From Tomocerus qinae (lineage: Eukaryota; Arthropoda; Collembola; Entomobryomorpha; Tomoceridae): a DNA stretch of 64,000 bases. Below the pieces are notes generated by a model, which ran no database searches, was not told the origin of the DNA, and worked only from the letters and a program-made list of their open reading frames with translations. The DNA lies in the NCBI GenBank assembly GCA_020055645.1, contig CM034546.1, positions 19,158,001-19,222,000 of the forward strand, given 5' to 3'. Below, piece by piece: positions 10,379 through 22,500 of the stretch. Position 1 is the first letter of the stretch. Every line of letters begins with the position of its first letter. The position numbers were made by a program, and so were the translations under genes.

Positions 10379-13300
10379 TCAACACGAAGTACGAATCTTC
10401 ATTTCAGTTCTCCTTAGTTTCTGCCGTGCTTCTGAAAAAAACCAAATTATTCCCAAAGGACTGTCTTCTTCCATTGTTTCAGGCTGGCGACTACTTGGGT
10501 ACAATCCATTAAGGCTGACCTGGAAATCAATTATTAATTTTTATTGTTCACTTATCAAAATTATTGTATTTTAATGTTTACATAAATTACATTTTTTAAA
10601 TATATATACTTGATATATTTTTATTTTATATAAATTATATATTTTAATTTAATTGACACGTGTGTAAACAATTAATCTACTTTGATTGTAGTATTGTTTT
10701 GAAATGAATTTTCTCTTACTTGTTACTTTAGTACTTCTAAGTAATTTTAACCCTTTAGTGAAATAAAAATGTTTAGTCATTGTTTCTTACTTCAAAGCAG
10801 TTTTTGAACCAAAATCCATTGGCCATGAAATACACTGAGCAACTTCCTATACTGGCATCATTGTCTCTGTCGACTGTAGAAAATTTTGATCCGCTGTGGT
10901 CCCTCAACTTATCTGGCAATGCTGAAACGAAGTAATAGATTATTTTAAGTGCCTGATTTTTTAAAAGTATTGATTAGTGAATGCAGAGATGATGAAATAC
11001 TGACTGGAGTTTCCTTTGATGTAACCATCTACTTCCAACTTATAGTTTTCTGCTTCCGAAGACACTCTGAACTTGGCGTATTGGGCTTGATAATGTGTGC
11101 CGTTGATATGAGTTACTGTAATGAGAAGTTCGTGATTGCACTCTTTAGTTAGCTGATGGAGTGATTCCAAGCCTAAAATTAATTAGATTTAAGAATGGAG
11201 CATTAAGATTTAAGAAGTACTAAAGGGAACAATAATCGGTCTAATGGTCGGGTAAAGGACAATAACCATAAGATAAGACTATATGTAACCATCAACCTCT
11301 TCCAACGGTTATTTCATATAATCCGACCTATTTTAGACTAGGCGATTAATAACTTAATAATCAAATATTTATACGATTCGAAACCTAAATCCTAAATGTA
11401 TAATATCTAGTATATAAGTCAGTCATTTAAGCATTTTCTGAGCTACTTACCAAGCCAATAGTCATAAGTTGGGTCCCCAAACCCGATTTTGTAATCATTC
11501 CAAGGTTTGTTGAACAACTGCGATCGGTAAGCTTCTGTCAAGTCTCCGGGTATTCCCCGTCTTTGAAAAACTGTCCAGCCTCCGCCTTCAGACTTCATAT
11601 CGCAGTAGGCATATATTGATTTTCGAGTATTGGTTTCTTTGTCCTTGTATGGATATATTTCATAGACTCCATTTTGAGTTGTATCTAAGAGTTGGCTGAT
11701 TTCATAGCATGAGCCCATTTCTTTGGGTGACGTAACAACTGTAGATCAAAATTTTAGGGTAATTAAAAATTCCAAAACGCACCTTCACATATTTTAAAAT
11801 ATCAATATAAACCAGTTGAACGAGGACATTTATAATGATTTTTATATATTACATGTTATTTCGGTCTAACTTACCAGGGAAAAGCATTTTTCTTGCAATA
11901 GTCTAAAACCAGAAAATTAATTTGTATCAATTGTTCCTTAATGAAAACGAAATATTATTGAATATTAAACCTGCAATAATAATGGAAATGGATTTGTAGG
12001 ATTAAAAGAAACATTCGATGGCGGTCCTGGTGGTCTGAAATTTTGCAATTGTTTTTCCAGAGCAATCGGAAGAGATGTCAGCGCTGTCAACTGTCGCATT
12101 TATAAATTTCATATGAATTACAAAAAAAGTAAGTCTTATTTATCTTGTTATATTTAATGCTCACTGTGGTTCTAATGCTCCAAGTTTCCGACTTTATTGC
12201 TGTAATTTGTGGTATTAAGCTTAAGACATTTGTGTAGAGAACTCCAATTGCAGATTTAATATCTTTCACCCCCATTTCGATGGCATCTTCTTTCGTTTTA
12301 ATGTTGCCTACTTCTGACTCAAGTTTTCCTAATTTATCATCAATAATATGGGGATGATATTTTTCCAAATTTCCCATATTTCTTTCCAGTTTCTCCTCCC
12401 AACTCAAAAGTATCGATTCGATTCTCCCCATCTTTTCTTCCGTGCCACTCGTCTTAGTACATTTTTCTACGATTTTGGACTCCAAACTATCAATTTTTGC
12501 TTCGATACTTCCAATCTTTGCTTTGGTACTTCCCATTTTTGCTTCAATGGTATCTATCTTACCGACCATCTCTTCACGCATATTAAATATATCTTGACGT
12601 AGCTTACCAATGGCGTGAAGAATTTCGTTTTCATTTACATGTAATCTAGAACACAGTAAGTTTAAGATATTAAATTATATTTTTAACCGCATTCTGCTTT
12701 AAATTGTCAAGTTAATTAAGTAGATAGTATTTTAATAGTGTACTACCACATGTTTTATGCGTTTTTAAATCATATAAACTATTTAAAATGTATTTTAAAC
12801 ACTCAACATTATTCGAAATTACTCAAAATCATCTGGGAAAAGCAGAGAAACGAATATCCAAAACCACATGTAAGCAAGGACATGAAATTGTCGCATAAAA
12901 TATAGAAATTTATAAATACGCAAATAATTAATATAGCCTGCCATCCCAGCGACCAGGAATTATGCCACATAATCTTAATTATGCAAAAAATTTTCCACTT
13001 TGCCGCTTGCTAGGTTAGACCGTCAAAAACGACCGCGTCAAAAAATGTGAAGTATAATTGAAAATATCTAATACTTCAGCTATTTATATTGCAAAAAGTT
13101 AACTGCACCAGGCAGGAATCGAATTCAAACTAGACAGACAAACTAACCTTGTGAGATTCTAAGCGATTAAGATGATGAGTAAAAGGAAAGCGCATTCAAC
13201 TATAATATACGAAGCGAGAGGCAACGAATATAAAATATTACATGGTTTGAAAATAGTACTAAGACGTAATAAGACATTTTATTTGTTAGAGTTGTTAGCA

Positions 13301-13470
13301 AAGAAATTAGTTATTTTTTATATTACTTAGATCAGTATTAGATATAGATATTACCCTTGTGACTGTTGGTCTACACTCTTATCATTGTGATCCAGTTGTA
13401 AGCTTGAAGTCGTCGTAAACATGTGAAAGCCAAAGATCAACCAGAGGACACAGTTTATTTTGGTATCCAT
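10379..13470 (-). CDS. FReD2: secreted coiled-coil fibrinogen-domain lectin
   Basis: Complete gene of about 490 residues. Exons: 13355-13470 (signal peptide MDTKINCVLWLIFGFHMFT), 12165-12645 (coiled coil, charged heptad-like repeats of KIDTIEAKMG type), 11971-12090 (LTALTSLP linker), 11875-11902 (28-nt microexon), 11451-11738 (GSCYEI, GVYEIYP, GGWTVFQRRGIPGD, FGDPTYDYWLG), 11005-11172 (CNHELL, HINGTHY), 10791-10921 (STVDRDND calcium site, CSVYFMANGFWFKNC), 10379-10519 (VSLNGLYP, GIIWF, TEMKIRTSC, stop). All junction phases agree and every border is GT-AG. The four fibrinogen-domain cysteines expected for the two disulfides are present. The product should oligomerise through the coiled coil and act outside the cell as a pattern-recognition or agglutinating lectin; this role is inferred from the family. 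Confidence 0.92.
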
Positions 13471-14187
13471 TTCAAATTGAAGTCAATTCAAATTCAGAAT
13501 AACCCATGAGAATTTACCTGCCAAGTGCATACCAATTAATATTTTCATGATTTTTATTCCGTCCAAAGGAACATTATAATATAAATGTGTCAATATGTCT
13601 TCAGTTATGGATTTGTCAATAACAAGGTTTAGCTGGTAGGAAATATTTTCTGATAAATTACGACAGCAGCTAAATTTTTTTGGATGCTTGATTATTATAA
13701 AAATCATCGGAATTACAGAGATTAGCATGCCTGTAGCTTCTATGGTATTTGAAGCAATAAATCGAAAAACTAAATAAACATTTTAACTGAAGTAAAAAAT
13801 TTGAACCGAATTATTAGTGATTGAATTTTCTATCTAATATTTGGCTGTTCTGTAGTTTCTCTTTTTACTTAGTTAAAGAAGAGTCAAGGTTTAAATGAAT
13901 CTGAATTGAAATTATCACCGAGTACGAATCGAATCAGATTTTTTGACAACGTAGAAATAATGTATTTTAAAACTCAGTCAGAGTGTTTAAGGGTATGTTC
14001 GTGTATCCCTAAGCTACATTGCTGGTTTTTTATCTCTTATTAAGAAACAAAAATCCGATTACAAATTTATCTGATTGATAATTATAAAAATGTAATTGTA
14101 TTCATAAGTCTAAATTGCATTATAATTAATCAGATATAGTATTGTATAGATAAGCAGTAAAATATACTTGAAAAAATAAATACTGAC

Positions 14188-14305
14188 CAGAAAATGTAAT
14201 TTAGCAGACCAAAGAAGGTGGTAAAAGAGACAATAAATTTTTTTTGAACTTTGTCGTATTGATATTCAACAGAAAATGTTTGCAGCTTTACTCTTAAGTC
14301 AAACG
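14188..14305 (-). other. probable non-coding first exon of FReD2
   Basis: Conserved paralogue of the block at 5905-6010, ending on the minus strand in ACATTTTCTG followed by GTCAGT. It lies about 720 bases before the FReD2 ATG. A likely acceptor is CACTTGGCAG at about 13520, upstream of the coding start. The outer edge is approximate. Confidence 0.5.
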
Positions 14306-15119
14306 TGTTCTATTAATTACTGCGTCCAGCCAAAATGAAGTGCAAATGTTTAAAACCAGCATCTTATGAAAAAATTGTTTACGTCATTTAGATAAGATTC
14401 ACTGGACTAATATACTTAACTTACAAACGTGTATAAGGGTTAAATATAATTATAAATAAATATAAATGTTAAGCTATCAGTCTTTCAACATAATGTTTGG
14501 TCTTGAGCAGATCACAGATTATATCGATGTTAATGACAGGGTTTGAAAAATACTTACAAATTAAATAAATGTATTTCGCAACAATAATGGTGGTATGAAT
14601 TCGGAATATGTATAAATGTAATTAACTATAAAAATACCCAAATCAAATGTAGAGCTGTACAAAATTAGCAGCATAAAAACATCAAATTTATTCTTTTAAA
14701 TTCACTATTTGCGAATTTGTCAATAATATTTACCAGTTGCAAGTGACTTTAGTAGAATATTTCACAGCCTTGCTTGTGGAAGGACTATGTAGGCATCAGA
14801 TTGAATGCATGAACTGCCGAACCTGTCTAATATAAAAATGTAATACTACTTAAAAATAAAAACGATATTTATTTGCTTGTGTTTCATTTATCAATATATT
14901 TTTTATATTAACGGTAAGTTACGGTTAATATTTTGATATTATATTTACTGTACTTATGACATTTCTTGACATTTTCTCCATACTATTTCCTCCGATGTCT
15001 CATGTGGAATACCAACTTTATTGCTGGTAGTTGAATTACAATAATATTTACGCTCTTTCCATCATCATCAGAGAGTCTCACACTGAAGATCATAAATGTT
15101 TGATGACGTTAATTGAATA
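14306..15119. other. intergenic upstream of FReD2
   Basis: AT-rich sequence with stretches similar to the upstream regions of FReD1 and FReD3 (for example TCAGTCTTTCAACATAATG at about 14479 and again near 27803). Presumed promoter-proximal DNA; no defined element is recognised. Confidence 0.4.
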
Positions 15120-16707
15120 CTAGAAATAGGCCCGTTCTCCGAACGGGAAAAATGGGTAACCCCTTAATGGGGACGGAAGATCATGTGTATGCATTATGCA
15201 TTAAAAAAGTATGAAAATTAACAGATTAAAATGTTTAAAACATTGCTTGCTGCATTGCTACAACATCCTACGCACGGGGAACCAAATACAATACTTATCG
15301 AATCAATATAATAATAGTGAACCAAATTCAGCATCATTTAACTAAACAGCGAAATTAAAGTTTGAAGGCCTTTCATCAGCGCCTGATTTTTATTATATCA
15401 TTAATATTATATGGACATAATATATAATTTTAAATCCCCCCGTCAATTTACATCACCCCGCGTCATTTTACATTACCACATCATTGTAAATAGACGTCAT
15501 TTTACATAACCCCATCATTGTAAATAGACGTCATTTTAAATAATCCTATCATTTTAAATATCCCCGTCATTTAAAATAGACGTCATTGCAAATGACCCCG
15601 CCATTTAAAATAGACATCATTGCAAATGACCCCGTCATTTTAAATAGACGTCATTGCCAATGACCCCGTCATTTTAAATAGACGTCATTTAAATGACCCC
15701 GTAATTTTAAATACACGTCATTTAAATGACCCCGTGATTTTAAATAGACGTCATTTAAATGACCCCGTCATTTTAAATACACGTCATTTAGATGACCCCG
15801 TCATTTTAAATAGACGTCATGGCAAATTACCCCACATTTTAAATAAGTGTCATTGTAAATGACCCCACATTTTAAATAGATGTCATTTTAAATAACCCCG
15901 TTGTTTTAAATAATTTTGTCGTTTAGAATCATCCCTTCATTTTGAATAACCCCGTTGTTTTAAATCTATAAACGTCATTTTAAAAAATTTCATCGCTTTA
16001 AAAATTCTCGCCATTTTAAATAATCCCGTCATTTAAAATAATCTCTTTATTTTAAATAATCCCGTCATTTTAAATATTCACGTCATTTTCACCGCTTCAT
16101 TTTAAGTAGCTCTGTTATTTTAATTGGCTACCACTTTTTTAATCGTCCTCGTTATTTTTATCTATTTTCTACCTACCCCGTTCCATTAATTTACCAATCC
16201 TATGTCAAGTCAAGTCAACCTATTCAATCCACCACCAAATAACGAAATAAACGTTGCCTTGCTATTAATAGTTTGTCTCCGCTGCGGTCGCTCCGTTCGA
16301 GGTGAAAGGGACACTAATCCCTATACATGGCGGAGGCCTGCCTGCTTAAAGAGTAGGACTTTATGAAAATTTTGAAATTCACTGGCAAAATATTTTCTAC
16401 TAAAAAATAAAAAACTGGAGTGGCTACCGTCTTTATTAGTAAGTCGAGTAGCTCAGGAAAAAGTTTGGTAAAGATCGGATGAAAACTGTAGGAGGAGTAT
16501 TTGAACACAGCGTGACAGATCGGAGCGTTTTCTCCCACTCCTTCAATGTTAAAATTCGAAATTCAAAAAATCATAAAACGATTTCTATGAAAGATATCGT
16601 TTTAAAACTCGAAATTTGGGGTTCTGACTATGATGTGCCCATGCAGTAAAAATTAGAAAGTCGTAAGTTGATGTTAAAGAACATTTCTCCGGCTATTATT
16701 ATATAGA
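15120..16707 (-). mobile_element. Helitron-like non-autonomous element, copy 1
   Basis: Read on the minus strand, the element starts with TCTATATAATAATAGC preceded by A, and ends with a 7-bp-stem hairpin (CCCGTTC GGA GAACGGG), then CCTATTT and CTAG followed by T. A TC 5' end, a 3' hairpin a few bases before CTAG and insertion between A and T are the diagnostic Helitron features. It shares both ends and patches of interior sequence with the copy at 53862-55655. There is no Rep/helicase coding region, so it must be mobilised in trans. The centre is a tandem repeat. Confidence 0.75.
15437..16110. repeat. central minisatellite of Helitron copy 1, about 33-bp unit
   Basis: Imperfect repeats containing GACCCCGTCATTTT then AAATAGACGTCATTT, alternating CCCCGTCATTTTAAAT and GACGTCATT sub-words. 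Units decay towards the right end. It is related to the 18-bp repeat of the second Helitron copy through the shared word AAAATGACGGGG (reverse strand). Confidence 0.8.
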
Positions 16708-17369
16708 TAACTCAAATTCTAAACCTTCAATTTTCTAAGGTTACGCAATCAATGTAAGTTTTTTCAACATAATGCTTCCAAAACTTAACAAAAATTGAAA
16801 ACGTAAGCAAGGTTTTGAAACCTTTTTAACAATAATTGAAAATCGCAACCGGATTTTAAGTGTCCGCTAATGTCCTCTATTAAGTATTGAGTTATATGGT
16901 AGTGTCCATTCAACAGGTACAAAGATTCAAAGTAAATCAAGCTTTTCTGCCCACCCAATACGATGTATACTATTATACATACCACCATAAATAGACTACG
17001 TCACATAACAAAGGGTCTTTAAATAATAAATGTGTACATTGTTTCTGGACGAGTATTATTATCTTTCATTCATTGTCATATAAGTTAGAGAACCGTCAAT
17101 AATGCACACAAAGTTTTCAAATAAAACTACCACAACAACTTTTTGTACAGATTTTTGGGTTTTTTAAGCTTGTATTAAGACCTTAATTTTGAACTAGGTA
17201 TTAAAATTCGGCAGAATCGATAAATTTACCTGGTTAATGTATAATGTCAACCATGCTTTGGTGTAATTTGGATCTTTATTTCATTTTATCCTTCTTACTG
17301 AATGAGTATAAGCTACCTAGTACGAAATACGAAATAATTAAATGCCTTTTAAATCAGCATAGAAATGAT
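16708..17369. other. intergenic, nothing recognised
   Basis: AT-rich DNA without convincing coding sequence; short open frames such as the one at 16785-16988 on the minus strand lack recognisable motifs. Confidence 0.35.
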
Positions 17370-17730
17370 GTGTTAAGATAATGATAGACCAAGGTTATTA
17401 AAAGTATGTGTTCAGCTGATATCATTCAGAAATTAATATAAACCAACGACGTATATAAGCATTTATAAATTTAAAATTACTTATCTCATCGAGGTCATTA
17501 AGGTGAACATGTTGGGGAATGCAATACAAATATTGCACAGTTATATAATCTACTACAACCGCCTTCCATGATATAATAATAGTATACGATTATGATACAT
17601 AATAAATTAATATAAACATACATGGTATGTATGCAATACTAGTTAGGTTATTCTGCAATATGAACCATGAGCAACTTGTCGATGTCATTTAACAAAAATT
17701 TACAGTTGTAAACTATTGTAGTGATATGTC
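17370..17730. repeat. duplicated intergenic block (copy 2)
   Basis: Similar to 7510-7700 and 29140-30340: shared words include GTGAACATGTT or GATGAACATGTT and GTAAACTATTGTAGTG or GTAAACCACTGTAGTG. Together the three copies outline a tandem segmental duplication that includes the FReD genes. Confidence 0.5.
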
Positions 17731-18390
17731 GTTATTTGAGAGAGTATTTATACGGCAATACTATTTAAAATCCGCCAACTGACAGACAAGAAAAATTAAT
17801 ATAGAGGCTTCTAAATAATGAGTAATATGACAAAGCATTAATTATTTGTAATAATGTCTAAGTCTATAACACTGGAGTTATTATAATTAAATTTACTAAT
17901 TTTAATTTCAGGTATACTGGATGTCCGAATTGTCTCCAAAACCTAAATACCCACGATTTTGCTACTTTTGATATCCAAAAACCCATAAACGCAATAAACT
18001 GCCACTTACATATGGATCTACGTTTAAAATAGACAATCAAGGGAATATTTTCTGGACATTGTTGGAAAATGACGTTTTCATGACCAACTCGGTTAATATT
18101 AAAACTGTTTATATTTTTAAAACTGTGATCTTAAAAAGTACTAGTACTACTTTAAGCACCCCGTAAATACTTTGAAACACATTAGATAATATCGTGTTTT
18201 CACCAAAAAGAAATAATTAATTCCAGATTGGGAGAAACATAATTTCATTTTCATATTACATCAATTGCATGTATCTTATATTTTTGAATCTTTTTAAGCA
18301 TTTTCGAATCTGCTTGAGCGCTTTCGAACCTGACCGAGCATTTCCGAATCCATTTTTCGCTATTGGATCTGAGATTATCTTATGGTTACA
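17731..18390. other. intergenic, low-complexity patches
   Basis: No gene is visible. Around 18280-18350 a degenerate repeat of the type GCATTTTCGAATC or GCTTTCGAACC occurs about five times. The rest is AT-rich and unremarkable. Confidence 0.4.
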
Positions 18391-18392
18391 GA

Positions 18393-18540
18393 CAGGCACG
18401 TATCCAGAAAGTTGGTCAAGAGGGGCACAATAAAAAATAAGATAAAATTTTGCAATTTTTGGCCTTTTTTGGAAAAAATTCTCTTTTTCTCAGATTTAGG
18501 GGAGGCGCTGCGTCCCCCCGGCCCCCTACTGGACGGTATT
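18393..18540. mobile_element. remnant of the CACGTATCCAG MITE family
   Basis: It begins CAGGCACGTATCCAGAAAG, matching the termini of the elements at 32131-32278 and 32438-32592, and contains a G- or C-rich stretch (GGGGAGGCGCTGCGTCCCCC) as they do. The opposite terminus is degraded. Confidence 0.5.
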
Positions 18541-18611
18541 GGGTAAAAACGTCAAAAACGAAAACCCAAATTTACATATGTAGATAATGCAAATGGCTTT
18601 TACTAGAAAGG

Positions 18612-19261
18612 GAGAAAATATCAAATGCCTTTGGAGAAAATATCAAATGCCTTTGGAGAAAATATCAAATGCCTTTGGAGAAAATATCAAATGCCTTTGG
18701 AAAAAATATCAAATGCCTTTGGAGAAAATATCAAATGCCTTTGGAGAAAATATCAAATGCCTTTGGAGAAAATATCAAATGCCTTTGGAAAAAATATCAA
18801 ATGCCTTTGGAGAAAATGTCAAATGCCATTGGAGAAAATATCAAATGCCTTTGGAGAAAATATCAAATGCCTTTGGAGAAAATATCAAATGCCTTTGGAG
18901 AAAATATCAAATGCCTTTGGAGAAAATATCAAATGCCTTTGGAGAAAATATCAAATGCCATTGGAGAAAATATCAAATGCCATTGGAGAAAATATCAAAT
19001 GCCTTTGGAGAAAATATCAAATGCCTTTGGAGAAAATATCAAATGCCTTTGGAAAAAATATCAAATGCCTTTGGAGAAAATATCAAATGCCTTTGGAGAA
19101 AATATCAAATGCCATTGGAGAAAATATCAAATGCCATTGGAGAAAATATCAAATGCCTTTGGAGAAAATATCAAATGCCTTTGGAGAAAATATCAAATGC
19201 CTTTGGAAAAAATATCAAATGCCTTTGGAGAAAATGTCAAATGCCATTGGAGAAAATATCA
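18612..19261. repeat. 22-bp minisatellite, about 29-30 copies
   Basis: The unit is GAGAAAATATCAAATGCCTTT plus G. Variants are limited to CCATTG for CCTTTG, GAA for GAG and ATGTC for ATATC, and they recur in blocks, suggesting unequal exchange of multi-unit segments. Because 22 is not a multiple of three and the unit contains no stop in the plus frames, all three plus frames stay open for over 200 codons. These predicted peptides are artefacts of the repeat. Confidence 0.95.
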
Positions 19262-19375
19262 AGCACTATCGGTAATCACTTGCTTTTAGTAATCTTTATG
19301 GTCCCTTGTACCCTGGCCCAAAATATTTTATGGACAAAATGACTTTTTTTCTATGACCCCTTGATCCCCACCCGT
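19262..19375. repeat. copy of the terminal arm of the 28115-29110 element
   Basis: GTCCCTTGTACCCTGG then TTTTATGGACAAAATGAC and TTCTATGACCCC match the right arm of the inverted-repeat element ending at about 29110. Only one arm is present here, directly next to the 22-bp minisatellite. Confidence 0.6.
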
Positions 19376-19517
19376 TTCTAACTGTATTGTTTATTAATAA
19401 AGAAATGATTGGATATTGCAGGATAATCACTTTAATATTATTGTCACTTATTACTTTATTCATTCAATCCCAAATCTAATTTCCGTGATAGGGTCCTTTC
19501 AAACTCCATATCTCTCT

Positions 19518-22500
19518 TCAACACAAAGCACGAATCTTCATCTCAGTTCTTTTAAATTTCTGTTGTCCATTAGAATAACAAGTTATTCCCACAGTATTAT
19601 CTGTTGTCATTGTTTCAGGATGCCGAGTACTTGGGTACAGTCCATTAAGGCTGACCTGCAAATCATTTATTCATTTTTGTTGCTGAGTAATCCAAATTAT
19701 TTTACTTATCATTGATTAACAAATTCAGTGTTGGGAAATTGACCACTTGTTTTGCCCGGACCGGTTGGTCAAGGCGTTCAAATGTGTAAAAACGGCCGTA
19801 ATTAAAAATTCCTTTATTTCAGCTACCATGCTATGATATCTCAAAGACTATGTACACTGTACACCGTCTATCCAAATGGAAATTAAGTGAGAGATTTAAA
19901 GCTTTAACCACGACCCAACTTTTATTTAATCATTTATTCCGTTCCTTGTAAATTTTGAACATCAGAAGAAATGTGTCGAAACTTTCATCTATTTATTTCG
20001 TAAAAATATTTTCAGAGCCAATACTTTCCAAATGATTGAAAGTATTTCATTTAAAACTTCACAATTCACAACTTTCAAATTTGCAGTCATTTCAATATAA
20101 AAGTTAATCAGCTAAAGTAGTCAAAACTGACCATATTGATTTGAATGCTTAGACACACTAGGTTGGTGGTCAATGAAAACGAAATCTGACGTCAGTAAGA
20201 AAAAAGTTTGAAGTCTGCATGACTGACATGACAAATAACTTTAAACTGTTCCAAATACTAAGAAAATGTTTTTTGTCGCATTTGTGAGTCTGACCCATTT
20301 ATACTTGCAACCAGGTTTTGCCACTAGTGTTTTGTCAGCCGGTTATAACCATGACGGTTAAAACCATGTGTCAACCATGGATCTAGAACAAAAAAGTATA
20401 GGCGCCTTTTTGTTTTTTATTTTTCATTTTCATTCTTTTTGTGTCATTTTTGACCTATAGCTTCCTATACTTTTTCTGTCCCATGTTTTCTGGGCTATTA
20501 GAGTACCCCAAAAACGCATTGTAGCATGTGGTCCTTTTATTACTCATTTACAGGCTTATGACAGCATTGTCTTTTCTTCATTAAGAATTAAGAACGGATT
20601 ACCGATTATTCTATTTTACTGCTAAATACAATCAAACACCCATAAATCCAAATGGGAAAAATGGAATTCGTATGGCACATACGTTAATTTTGTATGAGAT
20701 TTTGAAAAAAAGTTTATCTAACTTTGTATGGACTTTATGAATAAGTATGGCAAAACTGAATAGGTATGGTATAGTTATTTGTTGTTTGCAATGCAGTTTT
20801 AAATGTTATTAATTCGAAATAACAATGCCAATATTAATTAGTTGTATTATATAATTAGATTAATTGAGATTAACTTGTAACGAAATACATGAAACACAAA
20901 TACAGCAGACAAGAATCACAGACAATTACGAGATAACGTCAGAACTTAAAGCAATGACTTTCCCTTCATTTCTCTGTATAACTATGCATTCCTCCTTGCA
21001 AATTATTTAGAAATTATCTCTTACATTAATGCAGTAGTTGAACCAAAATCCATTGGCCTTTCTATCCACAGAGCAACTTCCTCCATTCCAGCCATCATGG
21101 TCCCTATCGATGGTCGAAAATCTGAATCCGTCGTGGTAATTCAACCTATCTTCCAAAGCTGAAATCAATTCATTAGTGATTTACTTAAAGTGGCTGTAGT
21201 TGTTAAAATATATTGACTAATGAATGTAGAAATGATCAAGGAACTGACTGGAATTTCCGCTGACAAAGCCGCTGACTGCCAATTTGTATTTATCTTCCTC
21301 TGAAGATATTTTGAAATTGGAATAGTGGACCCGATAAAGTGTGCCGTTGATATGTGTGAGTGTAACGAGAAGTTCGTGATTGCACACTTTGGTCAACTGA
21401 TGAACTGAATCTAGACCTAGAAATAATTGTATGATACAAAGTTTATAGTTAAACATAAAAACATACAAATGCTTAAAATAAATATCCAAAACGTTCCATT
21501 TGATTATCTCTGCAAAAAATTCTTTGAAGTCTTCCAATCTCTAAAAGCTAAAGAAATTTTACTGCTAATTTTCACTTTTCTAATTCACTTAAAGAAATAT
21601 TTTGCCAACCCCTCTTTCTATGCAACTTATCTTGGAACAGACAGTTGAAACCATAGACAATAGAATGAATTTGATACATCGATTATGAAATTCAAATTCA
21701 TATAAGTCCGCTGAAGTCTCCAGCTGACTTTCTAATATCGGTCAACATTTTCCATTTTGGTTTTTAACTTTACATATATCCTAGGCATTTTGCATATGTC
21801 CGGTCTGTACAAATACCCTGTAACATATTAATCGTAAATAGACGTTAAAGCCAATTGCACTACTTACCGAGCCAGTAGTCATAATTCGGGTCACCAAATC
21901 CGTTTTTGTATCCATCCCACGTTTTATTGAATAAGTCTGATCGCTCAGTCTCCGTCAAGTTCCCGGGTATTCCCCTTCTTTGGAACACCGTCCAGCCTCC
22001 ACCATCAGTCTCCATATCACAGTAAACAAGTATAGATTTTCTAGAATTGGTTTGTTTATCATTGTAGGGATATAGTTCATACACACCACTTTGAGGTTTG
22101 TCGGTAACTCTGCTGACCTCATAGCAAGAGCCCATTTTTTTGCATAACGTAATAGCTATAATATGACAAAATTTAAACTCGTGAGGAATTATAATAAAGG
22201 GGTTCCACTATATTATTAACTTAATTAATTTTATTAATTATTAACTTAATTAATTTCAGTTCAGTTCAGTCGGCCGTTGTGTAAAGGTCTCGAAGTGAAG
22301 GGCCGTCCCTTAGTACAGGCATTACCTACAATTAAGTTGGTCTGTAAATTTTTGTTAACTTCTATCATTGTGTATTGTGTGTGTAAGCTATATTATTATT
22401 AAATTATTGTTTAGCTACACTGTTTAGTGATTAAGTTACTACTGAATTTGTTGCAACTTAGCTGGCTGAACTGAACGGGTGGAGGGTAACTGTGATATTT

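Noticed and set aside
15437..16110. Regular repeats resembling a CRISPR array
   Set aside because: There are no unique spacers of constant length, the units are contiguous, and the context is a eukaryotic Helitron-like element.
18587..19342. Long open frames (251, 216 and 206 codons) on the plus strand
   Set aside because: They are the three readings of a 22-bp tandem repeat without stops; the repeated peptide is the same in each frame.
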